This document shows, one piece after another, positions 17,020-25,613 of a stretch of DNA of 57,550 bases. Source of the DNA: Burkholderiaceae bacterium (GTDB taxonomy: Bacteria; Pseudomonadota; Gammaproteobacteria; Burkholderiales; Burkholderiaceae_C); NCBI GenBank assembly GCA_023954035.1, contig JAMLIT010000023.1, positions 1-57,550 on the forward strand, read 5' to 3'. How positions within the stretch are numbered: position 1 is the stretch's first letter; each line of letters begins with the position of its first letter. A program made the translations under genes and the position numbers. The notes under the pieces are model-generated. The model did no database searches. It saw only the letters and a list, made by a program, of their open reading frames with translations, and had not been told where the DNA came from.

Positions 17020-17043
17020 GCGGATGCGCCCCTTTGCTGAGGT

Positions 17044-17892
17044 TTATCGAAAAACGACCGTCTTGTGCCCGTTCTGCAGCACGCGGTGCTCGCTGTGCCA
17101 CTTGACGGCGCGCGCCAGCACCTGGCTTTCGGTGTCGCGGCCGCGTGCCGTCAGGTCTTCGACGGTATCGGTGTGATCGGCACGTGTAACATCTTGTTCG
17201 ATAATCGGGCCTTCGTCCAGATCGGCGGTGACGTAGTGCGCGGTGGCGCCAATCAGTTTGACACCGCGATCATGCGCCTGGTAGTAGGGCTTGGCACCCT
17301 TGAAGCTGGGCAAAAAGCTGTGGTGGATGTTGATTGCGCGGCCCGACAGGCGCTGGCACATGCCGTCGGAGAGCACCTGCATGTAGCGCGCCAGAACCAC
17401 CAGTTCGGCGCCTTCCTGCTCGATGATCTCCAGTTGGCGCGCCTCGGCCTGCGCCTTGGTGGCGGCGGTCACGGGAATGTGATGAAAAGGGATGTTGTAA
17501 CTGGCCGCCAGTTGGTAGAAGTCTCGGTGGTTGCTGATGATGGCGCGGATGTCGATGGGCAGCAGGCCCGATTTCCAGCGGAACAGCAAGTCGTTGAGGC
17601 AGTGGCCTTCGCGGCTGACCAGGAGGACCGTGGGCATGGGCTGGTGCGTGGCGTGCAACTGCCAGTGCATTTGGTAGGGTTCGGCAAAGAGTTTCAGGTG
17701 CGCGGCGAGTTCGGCCTGTTCGTGCGCGGAGCAGGCAAACTGCACCCGCATGAAAAACAGGCCTGTGGCCGCGTCGTTGAACTGGGCGGCTTCTTCGATA
17801 TTGCCGCCGCGCTCGAGCAGAAAGCCGGACACGGCGTGCACCAGACCGAGGCGGTCGGGGCAGGACAGGGTGAGAACGTAGGCGTGGGTCAT
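17044..17892 (-). CDS. purU: Formyltetrahydrofolate deformylase PurU
   Basis: Hydrolyses 10-formyltetrahydrofolate to formate and tetrahydrofolate, balancing one-carbon pools. The 282-residue protein has an N-terminal ACT domain (TLSCPDRLGLVHAVSGFL, about residues 7-24) and a C-terminal formyltransferase fold with SNHRDFYQLA, the catalytic INIHHSFLPSFKGAKPYYQA and the late aspartate in GATAHYVTADLDEGPIIEQD, each cited as separate short motifs. The ATG at 17892 starts the ACT domain; the frame extends 17 codons further without support. The start overlaps the beginning of the open frame on the opposite strand, so the promoter lies within or near the 5' end of the GGDEF-EAL gene. Confidence 0.95.
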   Translation of the reverse strand: MTHAYVLTLSCPDRLGLVHAVSGFLLERGGNIEEAAQFNDAATGLFFMRVQFACSAHEQAELAAHLKLFAEPYQMHWQLHATHQPMPTVLLVSREGHCLNDLLFRWKSGLLPIDIRAIISNHRDFYQLAASYNIPFHHIPVTAATKAQAEARQLEIIEQEGAELVVLARYMQVLSDGMCQRLSGRAINIHHSFLPSFKGAKPYYQAHDRGVKLIGATAHYVTADLDEGPIIEQDVTRADHTDTVEDLTARGRDTESQVLARAVKWHSEHRVLQNGHKTVVFR

Positions 17893-17941
17893 GGCTGAGA
17901 ATTGTCGCAGCAGGGCGGCGCGCCGCGGCGCAAGGATGGGC

Positions 17942-20614
17942 ATGAAAGCACGGTGGTTGGCAAGACGCGAGCGGGCTTGGACGCCCGGGAAAGCGGCCGC
18001 CCTGTACCTTGCCCTGGGCCTTGCCTGGGTCTGGCTGGGCGATCGATGGTTGTTTCAAGTGGTGCACGATGCCCAGGCGCTCGAGCGCGCGCAGGGGTGG
18101 AAGGGCGGTGCCTACGTCGCCCTCACGGCCGTCCTCGCCGCCTGGCTGGTCTGGCGCCTGGGCCGCGCAGAGCGCTTGCGCAGGGCCAGCGAGGAGCAAT
18201 TGAGCACCTTGGTCCAGCATGCTTCGGCCGGCATCGCCCGCGTCGCGCTCGATGGTCGCGTGCTTTGGGCCAATGCGCGGCTGCTGGACATGCTGGGGAT
18301 CGACGAAAGGGCGCTCGGCGCGGTCGATTTTGGCGCCGTTGCACCGCCGCGCGAGCCGGTCTGGGTCGCCCGCCAGATGGGGCGGCTGCTGGTCGGAGAG
18401 ATCGATCATTTCGTCGGCGAGCGCCAGTGCGTACCCGCCGACGGGCGCGAGCCCCTGCCCACGCTGTGCACGACCACCACGGTGCCCGAGAGCGAGGGCT
18501 CTGCGGCGCACCTGGTCTGCGTGCTGCAGGACTTGAGCGAGGTCGTGCGCGCCCGCAGCGAACTCGAGCGCAGTCAGGCACGTCTGCAACTGGCGCTCGA
18601 AGGCAGCGCCAGCGGCGTGTGGGACTGGGATTTGCAGGCCCAGCGTCTGAGCTGCTCGCCCGGCATCGAGCGCATGCTGGGCTACACCGGTGATTGCCTG
18701 GAGCGCGACCTGCGCCTGAGCGAATGCATGGTCCTGGCCGACCGACGGCGGCTGCTTGCCGCCGCGCGCCGCGCGATCAAGAACGGGCAACCGCTGGTGG
18801 AGACCTTCAGCGTGCGGTGTTTCGACGGCCAATTGCGCTGGTTCGAGGCGCGTGGCCAGCGGTACGCCGCCGCGCACGGCGGGCCCGAGCGCTTCACCGG
18901 CCTGCTGACCGACCTGAGCGGCGCCTACCATGCCGAAGAGCGCCAGCGCCTGGCAGCGGCCGTGGTGGACAACGCGGCGCAGGGGGTGGTCGTGACCGAT
19001 GCGTTGGGCAACATCCGTTCGGCCAACGCGGCTGCGCAGCGCATTCTGGGCTATGGCGAAGCCGAGCTGCTGGGCCAGAATCCGCGCATCTTCCAGTCCG
19101 GCCGCCACGACCGTCCGTTCTACCAGGCGCTCTGGGATCAATTGCTGCGCACTGGCCAATGGCAGGGCGAGCTTTGGAACAAGCGCAAGAACGGCGAGAT
19201 TTTTCCCGAGCAGGCTGCGATCAGCGCGGTGCGCGATGCGGGCGGCAGCACCACGCACTTCATCTGCATGTTCACCGACCAGTCGCAGCAAAAGGCCAGC
19301 GAACAGCGCATTGAATACCTGGCCGGCCACGACGCGCTCACCGGCCTGGCCAACCGCGAGACCTTTGCCCAGAAATTGGAAGCCGTGCGCCAGCAGGCAT
19401 TGCACAACGGCGAGCAGTTCGCCGTGCTGCAGCTCAACCTGGACCGTTTCAAGGAAGTGAACGACAGCTACGGCTACACCGTGGGCGACGCCGTGCTGCG
19501 CCACATCGCCAACCAGGTGCAGCGGGCCTTGCGCCCGGGTGACGTCATTGGGCGCCTGGCCGGCGACGAGCTGGCCGTGGTGGCCCGGCAACTGCGCCAT
19601 GGCGATGGCGCCGCCGCCGTGGCGCGCCACCTTATTGAAGCGGCGGCCAGCCCCTGGCGTTCGCCCGAGGGCGTGGACGTCGTTGTGGGCGCGAGCGTAG
19701 GCATCTGCATGTTTCCCCAGCATGTGGACTCCAGCGAGGCGCTGCTGCAAGGCGCGCACGCGGCCGTGTATGGCGCCAAGGCCTTGGGGCGCGGCGCCTG
19801 GTGCTTCTATGAAGAAGGCATGACGCAAGCAGCGCGCGAGCGCCTGGCGGTGGAAGCCGGACTGCGCCGCGCTCTGGCGCGAGGCGAGCTGCGTTTGCAT
19901 TTCCAGCCGCAGTGCGATGTGGCAAGCGGCCGCATCGTGGGCGCCGAAGCCCTGCTGCGATGGCAGGACCCGCAGCACGGCCTGGTCCCGCCAGGACGCT
20001 TCATCCCGGTGGCAGAGTCTTCCGGCCTGATAGCGCCCATTGGCCGGTGGGTGCTGCAGGAGGCCTGCCAGCAAGCGCAGCGCTGGCGCGTGGCCGGTCT
20101 GGGCGCGATGACGATGGCGGTCAATGTGTCGCCGCGCCAGTTCGCGCTCAGCGATTTGGTGGACGAGGTGGGCCAGGCCCTGGCGCAAAGCGGGTTTGCA
20201 GCCACTTCGCTGGAACTTGAAATTACGGAAAGCGCGCTCGCCGAGCGCCCTGAGCGGGCCCTGGCGCTGCTCAATCGCCTGGGCGATCTGGGCTTGCGCC
20301 TGGCGGTGGACGACTTCGGCACCGGCTACTCGTCGCTCGCGCACATCAAGCGCTTTCCCATCGACGTGCTCAAGATCGACCAGAGCTTCATCCGCGAAAT
20401 TCCGCAGAGCGGCGACGACATGGCGATCAGCTCGGCCATCATCGCCATGGGGCACAGCATGGGGCTGGCGGTGCTGGCCGAAGGCGTGCAGACGCAGGCC
20501 CAACTCGACTTCCTGCGGGAGCGCGGGTGCGACCGCTTCCAGGGCTTTCTGCGCAGCCGCCCGGTTCCGCCCGACGCCTTCGAGGCGCTGCTGCGCGAGC
20601 AAGCCCGGGGTTGA
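17942..20614 (+). CDS. Membrane PAS-GGDEF-EAL protein, probable c-di-GMP phosphodiesterase
   Basis: About 890 residues: two N-terminal membrane helices (about 15-30 and 54-70), three PAS-like domains (about 75-210, 215-330, 335-450), a GGDEF domain and a C-terminal EAL domain. The EAL half keeps the catalytic set: EALLRW, NVSPRQ, EITES, DDFGTGYSS, KIDQSF, AEGVQT and FQGF. The GGDEF half is degenerate: NLDRF replaces the metal-binding DLDRF and AGDEL replaces GGDEF. The inferred activity is c-di-GMP breakdown with a possible GTP-sensing GGDEF domain. Several in-frame starts exist; the ATG at 17942 gives a short basic N-terminus, with 17936 and 17891 as alternatives. It ends immediately before the convergent ChaN-like gene. 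Confidence 0.88.
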   Translation: MKARWLARRERAWTPGKAAALYLALGLAWVWLGDRWLFQVVHDAQALERAQGWKGGAYVALTAVLAAWLVWRLGRAERLRRASEEQLSTLVQHASAGIARVALDGRVLWANARLLDMLGIDERALGAVDFGAVAPPREPVWVARQMGRLLVGEIDHFVGERQCVPADGREPLPTLCTTTTVPESEGSAAHLVCVLQDLSEVVRARSELERSQARLQLALEGSASGVWDWDLQAQRLSCSPGIERMLGYTGDCLERDLRLSECMVLADRRRLLAAARRAIKNGQPLVETFSVRCFDGQLRWFEARGQRYAAAHGGPERFTGLLTDLSGAYHAEERQRLAAAVVDNAAQGVVVTDALGNIRSANAAAQRILGYGEAELLGQNPRIFQSGRHDRPFYQALWDQLLRTGQWQGELWNKRKNGEIFPEQAAISAVRDAGGSTTHFICMFTDQSQQKASEQRIEYLAGHDALTGLANRETFAQKLEAVRQQALHNGEQFAVLQLNLDRFKEVNDSYGYTVGDAVLRHIANQVQRALRPGDVIGRLAGDELAVVARQLRHGDGAAAVARHLIEAAASPWRSPEGVDVVVGASVGICMFPQHVDSSEALLQGAHAAVYGAKALGRGAWCFYEEGMTQAARERLAVEAGLRRALARGELRLHFQPQCDVASGRIVGAEALLRWQDPQHGLVPPGRFIPVAESSGLIAPIGRWVLQEACQQAQRWRVAGLGAMTMAVNVSPRQFALSDLVDEVGQALAQSGFAATSLELEITESALAERPERALALLNRLGDLGLRLAVDDFGTGYSSLAHIKRFPIDVLKIDQSFIREIPQSGDDMAISSAIIAMGHSMGLAVLAEGVQTQAQLDFLRERGCDRFQGFLRSRPVPPDAFEALLREQARG

Positions 20615-21454
20615 TCAGTTCCTGGCGGGCTGGCGCAGGCTCGCGCAGGCATCGTGGGCCGGTAGCGGGGCCGTGACGGGTGCCGCATCTGCTTCGTTTT
20701 CAATAGCTGCTTGCGCTTGTCCCGCCTGCGCTAGAACCACTTTTGACCTGAAATTTTCCGGCAAATGCGCCGGCACGCCGCGGCTGCGCAGCACGTGGCC
20801 GCCGCCGGCAATCAGGAGCGCCGTCTGGCCCGCTGCGCGCGGCGCCGCCGCCAGCGTGCGCGCCATGCTCTGGTCGCGGGCGATCTGGATGCGCACCATG
20901 CCGGGCAGCTGCGTCTCCGGCAGCAAGTCGCAATGGCCTTCGCGCACCGCCTCCAACTGCGCGCTGCGCGCGGCCGGGGGCAGGGCAGCGTCCAGTGCTT
21001 CGTCCAGCATGGCGGCGCGCATGGCGCTGCGCGGCAGGTTGCCGCCGAGGACTGGAACGCCAGCGCGCACCGCGGCCATCACCGCCGCCGAGTAGGGCTT
21101 CCACGGCCACTGCCGCTCGTCCCAGGCTAGCGCGGCGCGCACCGCGGCCTCTTGGGCCTCGGCAGGCAAATGCGCCGTGCCGTGGCCGGCCTCGGCCATC
21201 TCCAGTACCAGCGCCGAGAGCCTGCCCTGCACGGCCAACCATTGCACGGCTGCTGCCTGCAGCGCCTGGTGCTCCGCAGCGTCGTGCTGCTCGCCCAGCA
21301 AGATCGCATCGGCCGGCAGCAAGGCCGCCAGGCTTTGGGGCCAGCCCGGGGGCAGACGCGCCGGGGCAGCGCAGCCCGCCAGCACGAGGGCGAGCAGGGC
21401 GGCCATCACGGCGCGGGCAACGCCTGAGCGCGCGAGAAGAAAATACGGTTTCAT
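20615..21454 (-). CDS. ChaN-like heme-uptake lipoprotein
   Basis: Lipoprotein of 279 residues in the ChaN (haem-binding, PhuW/EreA-like) family. A signal peptide ends in lipobox LAGC with Cys28. Family motifs are ILLGEQHDAAEHQ near residues 50-62, LVLEMAE, and GGGHVLRSRGVPAHLP near 215-231. ChaN proteins bind haem as a dimer in the periplasm or outer membrane. The segment coding residues 232-254 comes from a palindromic repeat copy (20695-20760) placed between the conserved HLP region and the C-terminal DACASLR, so this part is lineage-specific. No haem receptor gene is adjacent. Confidence 0.8.
   Translation of the reverse strand: MKPYFLLARSGVARAVMAALLALVLAGCAAPARLPPGWPQSLAALLPADAILLGEQHDAAEHQALQAAAVQWLAVQGRLSALVLEMAEAGHGTAHLPAEAQEAAVRAALAWDERQWPWKPYSAAVMAAVRAGVPVLGGNLPRSAMRAAMLDEALDAALPPAARSAQLEAVREGHCDLLPETQLPGMVRIQIARDQSMARTLAAAPRAAGQTALLIAGGGHVLRSRGVPAHLPENFRSKVVLAQAGQAQAAIENEADAAPVTAPLPAHDACASLRQPARN
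20695..20760 (+). repeat. Palindromic repeat copy E, inside a coding sequence
   Basis: Plus-strand reading: CAATAGCTGCTTGCGCTTG, then CGCCTGCGCTAGAACCACTT and TGACCTGAAATTTT. It lies inside the ChaN-like gene (minus strand) and is read through in frame, coding about residues 232-254. Confidence 0.8.
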
Positions 21455-21517
21455 CGGCTGCATGCTACCGGGCGGGAGCGCTGCACCGCCAGCCAGCGCT
21501 CTCGTACACTGCCAGCC

Positions 21518-23449
21518 ATGCGCTCACGCACCACGCTCACCACCAAGCTCCTGACCATGGGCATGGTGTTTTTGCTGGTCACGCTCAGCTCCATCAGCCT
21601 GACGCTCTGGGTCACCTGGAAGCTCGAAGGCGGCGCCGCGGCGGTCAACGAGGCCGGGCGCCTGCGCATGCGCACCATGCGCATGGCGCTGGCAGCGGAG
21701 AACGGTGCGCGCGACAAGCTGCTGGCCAATGCGCAAAAGATCGAAGCGAGCCTGGAGCTGCTGCGCACCGGCGACCCCGACCATCCGCTCTATGTTCCCT
21801 GGAGCGATGAGACCCGTGCGCGGTTTGACGAGGTGCGCAGCCAGTGGGCAGCGGTGCGCGAGGAGTGGCTGGCGCCGCAAGCGCCTCCGGTGCCGGTGCT
21901 GGTGGCGCGCGCCGACGCGGTGGCCGAAGTCATGAACCGGTTTGTCGACGCGATCGAAGTGCAGATTGCCCGCTGGACGGCCGCGCTGCACGTGCTGCAG
22001 CTTTTCATGATGGGCTTGACGCTTCTGGCCGCCTTTGGCGCCATGGTCGTGACTGGCCTGGTCGTCATCAATCCGGTAGCCCGCCTGCAGGAGGCGCTGT
22101 TGCAGATCCGCCAGGGCGCCCTGGGAACGCGGCTGCCGGTCGACACGGACGACGAGTTCGGCCAGCTCAACGAGGGCTTCAACCGCATGGCGCAGGCGCT
22201 GCAGGCTTCGCATGAGGACCTGGCGCTCAAGGTGCGCGAGAAAACGGCGAGCATCGAGGACAAGAACCAGCGCCTGTCTGCCCTGTACGAAGTGAGTGCG
22301 ATGGCCGCCCAGGCGCCCAATCTGCAGGCGCTGACGCAAGGTTTCGTGCGCCAGGTGCGCCGCGCCGCACACGCCGACGCCGCCGTGGTGCGCTGGTCCG
22401 ACGAAGGCAACGAGCACTACGTGATCCTGGCGGCCGACGGCCTGCCCCAGGCCACCATCGACCAGGAGCAATGCCTGCGTGCCAGCAACTGCTTTTGCGG
22501 CCAGACCCCGAGCCGGCCCGACGCGCGCGTGATTCCCATCAGCAGTGCAACGCCCATGGTGCTGCCGCATTGCCACGAAGCGGGCTACCAGACGCTGGTG
22601 GTTCTGCCCGTGATGGTGCACCAGCGCGTGCTGGCCGAACTGAACCTGTTTTTTCGCTCCAGCCTGGAGCTGTCTGCCGACATGCGCGAACTGCTCGAGG
22701 CCATGGTGCGCCACCTGGCCAGCAGCATGGAGGGACTGCGCGCGGCGGCGCTCGAGCGCGAGGGTGCGGTGGCCGAGGAGCGCGGCATGCTGGCGCGCGA
22801 GCTGCACGACTCGATTGCGCAGTCGCTCGCCTTCCTCAAGATCCAAACGCAGTTGCTGCGCGACGCCGTCAAAAAAGGCAACGACGCGGCGCGCGACCGC
22901 AGCATGGCCGAACTCGACGCCGGCGTGCGCGAGTGCTATGCCGACGTGCGCGAGCTGCTCGTGCACTTTCGCACCCGCGCCAGCGAAGAAGACATTGAGG
23001 AGGCGCTGCGCACCACGCTCTCCAAGTTCGGCCACCAGACGGGCATCGCCACCCACCTTGCCATGGAGGGCCACGGCCTGCCGCTGGACGCGGACGTGCA
23101 GATCCAGGTGCTGCACATGGTGCAGGAGGCGCTTTCCAACGTGCGCAAGCACGCACGGGCCACGCGGGTCGAGCTGCGCGTGCGACGCCATCCTGCGTGG
23201 CGCTTCGAGGTGCAGGACGACGGTATTGGGTTTGACGCCGGGCGCACCCTGTCCGCCGACTCCCTGCACGTGGGCCTGCGCATCCTGCACGAGCGCGCCG
23301 AAGGCATTGGCGCCCAGGTCCACGTGCGCTCCGCACCCGGCTTGGGCACGACGGTCTGCATCGAGCTGCCGCACCCTGCCTCCGCGGCGCCCGCCGGTCC
23401 GGTATCCGAACTGCCTGCGCCGAAGGTGCCCGCGTGGAGTTCAGTGTGA
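21518..23449 (+). CDS. narX: Nitrate/nitrite sensor histidine kinase NarX
   Basis: Membrane sensor kinase of 643 residues. Order: TM1 (about 10-32), periplasmic helical sensor with the nitrate-binding P-box NEAGRLRMRTMRMAL (43-57), TM2 (about 158-183), HAMP, a GAF-like linker with a cysteine group (QCLRASNCFCGQ), then a HisKA_3/HATPase module. The phosphorylated histidine is in RELHDSIAQS (His430); N-box QEALSNVRKHA and G-box DDGIGFD follow. It should sense nitrate/nitrite and phosphorylate NarL, encoded directly downstream with a four-base overlap. It is divergent from the ChaN-like gene with a 63-base gap. Confidence 0.95.
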   Translation: MRSRTTLTTKLLTMGMVFLLVTLSSISLTLWVTWKLEGGAAAVNEAGRLRMRTMRMALAAENGARDKLLANAQKIEASLELLRTGDPDHPLYVPWSDETRARFDEVRSQWAAVREEWLAPQAPPVPVLVARADAVAEVMNRFVDAIEVQIARWTAALHVLQLFMMGLTLLAAFGAMVVTGLVVINPVARLQEALLQIRQGALGTRLPVDTDDEFGQLNEGFNRMAQALQASHEDLALKVREKTASIEDKNQRLSALYEVSAMAAQAPNLQALTQGFVRQVRRAAHADAAVVRWSDEGNEHYVILAADGLPQATIDQEQCLRASNCFCGQTPSRPDARVIPISSATPMVLPHCHEAGYQTLVVLPVMVHQRVLAELNLFFRSSLELSADMRELLEAMVRHLASSMEGLRAAALEREGAVAEERGMLARELHDSIAQSLAFLKIQTQLLRDAVKKGNDAARDRSMAELDAGVRECYADVRELLVHFRTRASEEDIEEALRTTLSKFGHQTGIATHLAMEGHGLPLDADVQIQVLHMVQEALSNVRKHARATRVELRVRRHPAWRFEVQDDGIGFDAGRTLSADSLHVGLRILHERAEGIGAQVHVRSAPGLGTTVCIELPHPASAAPAGPVSELPAPKVPAWSSV

Positions 23450-24165
23450 ACCCAGCCCGCGCCATCACGGTTTTCGTCGTTGACGACCACAACCTGTTCC
23501 GTCGCGGCCTGGTGGCGTTGCTGTCGCAGGACGAGGGCCTCTGCGTCGTTGGCGAGGCGGGCGATGCGGGCGAGGCATTGCGCCTGGTGCCCGGCTTGCG
23601 GCCCGACGTCATCCTGCTGGACAACCACCTGCCCGGCGTACTCGGGGTGGACGCGGTGCGCGGTCTGCGCGCGGCGTCGCCTGCGAGCCGCGTGCTGATG
23701 CTCACCGTGAGCGAGGATGCGCAGGACCTGGCGGCTGCCCTGCGCAACGGCGCCCAGGGCTACCTGCTCAAGACCATCGACGGCGACCTGCTGGGCCAGG
23801 CGATTGCCCGCGCGGCGGCTGGCGAACCGGTGGTCAGCCCGGAGCTGATGGGCAAGCTGGTGGCGGCTTTTCAATCGCAAGGCGGGCCTCCTCCCCATGC
23901 GCATCGGGCGCCCGCTGAGCCGGTGGAAACGACCGCGCCAGACGCGATGGCAGCGGCTGCGCCGCCGGCGCTCTCCCCGCGCGAGGAAGACGTGCTGCGC
24001 GAGATTGCGCTGGGCGCGAGCAACAAGGAAATCGCGCGCACGCTGGACATCGCCGAGACGACGGTAAAAATTCACGTCCAGCACATCCTGCGCAAGCTGG
24101 GGCTCAACTCCCGCGTGCAGGCGGCCGTGTACGCCACCGACCGCACCCGCGGCGACAGCGCATAA
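23446..24165 (+). CDS. narL: Nitrate response regulator NarL
   Basis: Two-domain response regulator of 239 residues, partner of NarX. The receiver has the acidic pair VDDH (13-14), phospho-acceptor Asp59 in LLDNHLPG and the conserved Lys in YLLKTI. After an Ala/Pro-rich linker (about 145-175) comes a LuxR/NarL helix-turn-helix (SPREEDVLREIALGASNKEI, then TVKIHVQHILRKLG). The GTG at 23446 overlaps the narX stop as GTGA and has GGAG at a good distance; an in-frame GTG at 23434 is the alternative. It likely activates the nar genes downstream when nitrate is present. Confidence 0.94.
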   Translation: MNPARAITVFVVDDHNLFRRGLVALLSQDEGLCVVGEAGDAGEALRLVPGLRPDVILLDNHLPGVLGVDAVRGLRAASPASRVLMLTVSEDAQDLAAALRNGAQGYLLKTIDGDLLGQAIARAAAGEPVVSPELMGKLVAAFQSQGGPPPHAHRAPAEPVETTAPDAMAAAAPPALSPREEDVLREIALGASNKEIARTLDIAETTVKIHVQHILRKLGLNSRVQAAVYATDRTRGDSA

Positions 24166-24180
24166 AGCCGACTCCGGTGC

Positions 24181-24200
24181 AGTAGTTCTTTCGAACTACT
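24181..24200 (+). terminator. Perfect inverted repeat after narL
   Basis: AGTAGTTC-TTTC-GAACTACT forms an 8-bp perfect stem 15 bases past the narL stop. No U-tract follows, so it could be a weak terminator or RNA-stability hairpin, or a palindromic operator upstream of narK. No clear FNR-type TTGAT-N4-ATCAA site was found in the 152 bases before narK. Confidence 0.45.
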
Positions 24201-24317
24201 CCCCCGGGCAAACCCTCGTTCTTTTTCCCTGGGCCACCCCTCCGCCCGAAGGATAGGCAGCGGGCGGCGCCTGCGCGACCATCGCTCCACTCATTCAAAA
24301 GAGAGGAAAAGCGCAAA

Positions 24318-25604
24318 ATGGCTACCGCCCCACTTACAGGCAACGGTCCGGAAAAGGGCCGCGAAGCCTGGTCCGTGCTCATTGTGAGCACCCTGGCCTT
24401 CACGGTCTGCTTCATGGTGTGGATGATGTTCGCCGTCATCGGCATCCCGCTGAAGAAGACCTTGGGTCTCAACGCCACAGAATTCGGCCTGCTGACGGCC
24501 ATGCCGGTGCTCTCGGGCTCGCTGGTCCGCGTGCCGCTGGGCATCTGGACCGACAAGTACGGCGGCCGCATCGTGATGGCGGCGTTGCTGGCCATCACCG
24601 TACCAGCCATCTGGTTCATGGCTTACGCCACGCAGTTCTGGCACTTCCTGGTCATTGGCCTGGTGCTGGGCCTGGCGGGCGGCTCGTTTTCGGTGGGCAC
24701 GCCGTATGTGGCGCGCTGGTTTCCCAAGAACCGCCAGGGCATGGCCATGGGCGTGTTTGGCGCCGGCAACTCCGGCGCGGCAGTGAACAAGTTCATCGCG
24801 CCCGCCCTGGTGGTGGCTTTTGGCTGGACCATGGTGCCCAAGGTGTACGCGGCCGTCATGTTGGTCACGCTCATCATCTTCTGGTTTGGCAGCGCCAGCG
24901 ACCCGCGCCACCTGGTGACCTCCAAGGCGAGCTTCATGGACCAACTCAAGTCCTTGAAAGACCCTCGCGTGCTCAAGTACTGCCAGTACTACAGCATCGT
25001 CTTCGGCGGCTACGTGGCGCTCTCCTTGTGGATGGTGCAGTACTACGTGGGCGAATACGGCCTGGACATCCGCGTCGCGGCCTTGCTCGCAGCCTGCTTC
25101 TCACTGCCCGGTGGCGTGCTGCGCGCCATTGGCGGCTGGTTGTCGGACAAGTACGGCGCGCACAGCGTCACCTGGTGGGTCATGTGGGTCAGCTGGATCT
25201 GCCTGTTCTTGCTGTCTTATCCGCAGACCGATTTCACGATCAAGACCATCGACGGCGTGCAGACCTGGAGCCTGGGCCTGAACGTCTATGCATTCACCGC
25301 CCTGATGTTTGCGCTGGGCATCGCTTTTGCCTTCGGCAAGGCCAGCGTCTTCAAGTACGTGAGCGACGATTACCCCGAGAACATCGGCACCATCAGCGGA
25401 ATCGTCGGCCTGGCGGGCGGTCTGGGCGGTTTCGTGCTTCCCATCATGTTTGGCGCGCTGGTGGACATCACCGGAATCCGCTCCAGCGCCTTCATGCTGA
25501 TGTATGCGGTGGTCTGGGTGTCGCTCATCTGGATGTACTGGACGGAAGTGCGCAGGGCCAGCCCCATGGGCGACGCAAGCAAATCCCTTTCCCTTCAAAA
25601 CTAG
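24318..25604 (+). CDS. narK: Nitrate/nitrite MFS transporter, NarK1 type
   Basis: Major facilitator superfamily transporter of 428 residues with about twelve membrane segments. The nitrate-porter signature GGSFSVGTPYVARWFPK and GVFGAGNSGAAVNKF is in the first half, with a matching GIVGLAGGLGGFVLP in the second. By length and sequence it is the type I NarK (nitrate/proton symport). It is followed after 9 bases by a second, longer NarK, the tandem arrangement seen upstream of narG in several denitrifying proteobacteria. SD AGAGAGGAAAAG precedes the ATG at 24318. Confidence 0.93.
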   Translation: MATAPLTGNGPEKGREAWSVLIVSTLAFTVCFMVWMMFAVIGIPLKKTLGLNATEFGLLTAMPVLSGSLVRVPLGIWTDKYGGRIVMAALLAITVPAIWFMAYATQFWHFLVIGLVLGLAGGSFSVGTPYVARWFPKNRQGMAMGVFGAGNSGAAVNKFIAPALVVAFGWTMVPKVYAAVMLVTLIIFWFGSASDPRHLVTSKASFMDQLKSLKDPRVLKYCQYYSIVFGGYVALSLWMVQYYVGEYGLDIRVAALLAACFSLPGGVLRAIGGWLSDKYGAHSVTWWVMWVSWICLFLLSYPQTDFTIKTIDGVQTWSLGLNVYAFTALMFALGIAFAFGKASVFKYVSDDYPENIGTISGIVGLAGGLGGFVLPIMFGALVDITGIRSSAFMLMYAVVWVSLIWMYWTEVRRASPMGDASKSLSLQN

Positions 25605-25613
25605 GCCCTCATC

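Noticed and set aside
17270-20602. Long minus-strand open frame opposite the GGDEF-EAL gene
   Set aside because: No recognisable domain; it overlaps purU in another frame and mirrors a clear multi-domain protein.
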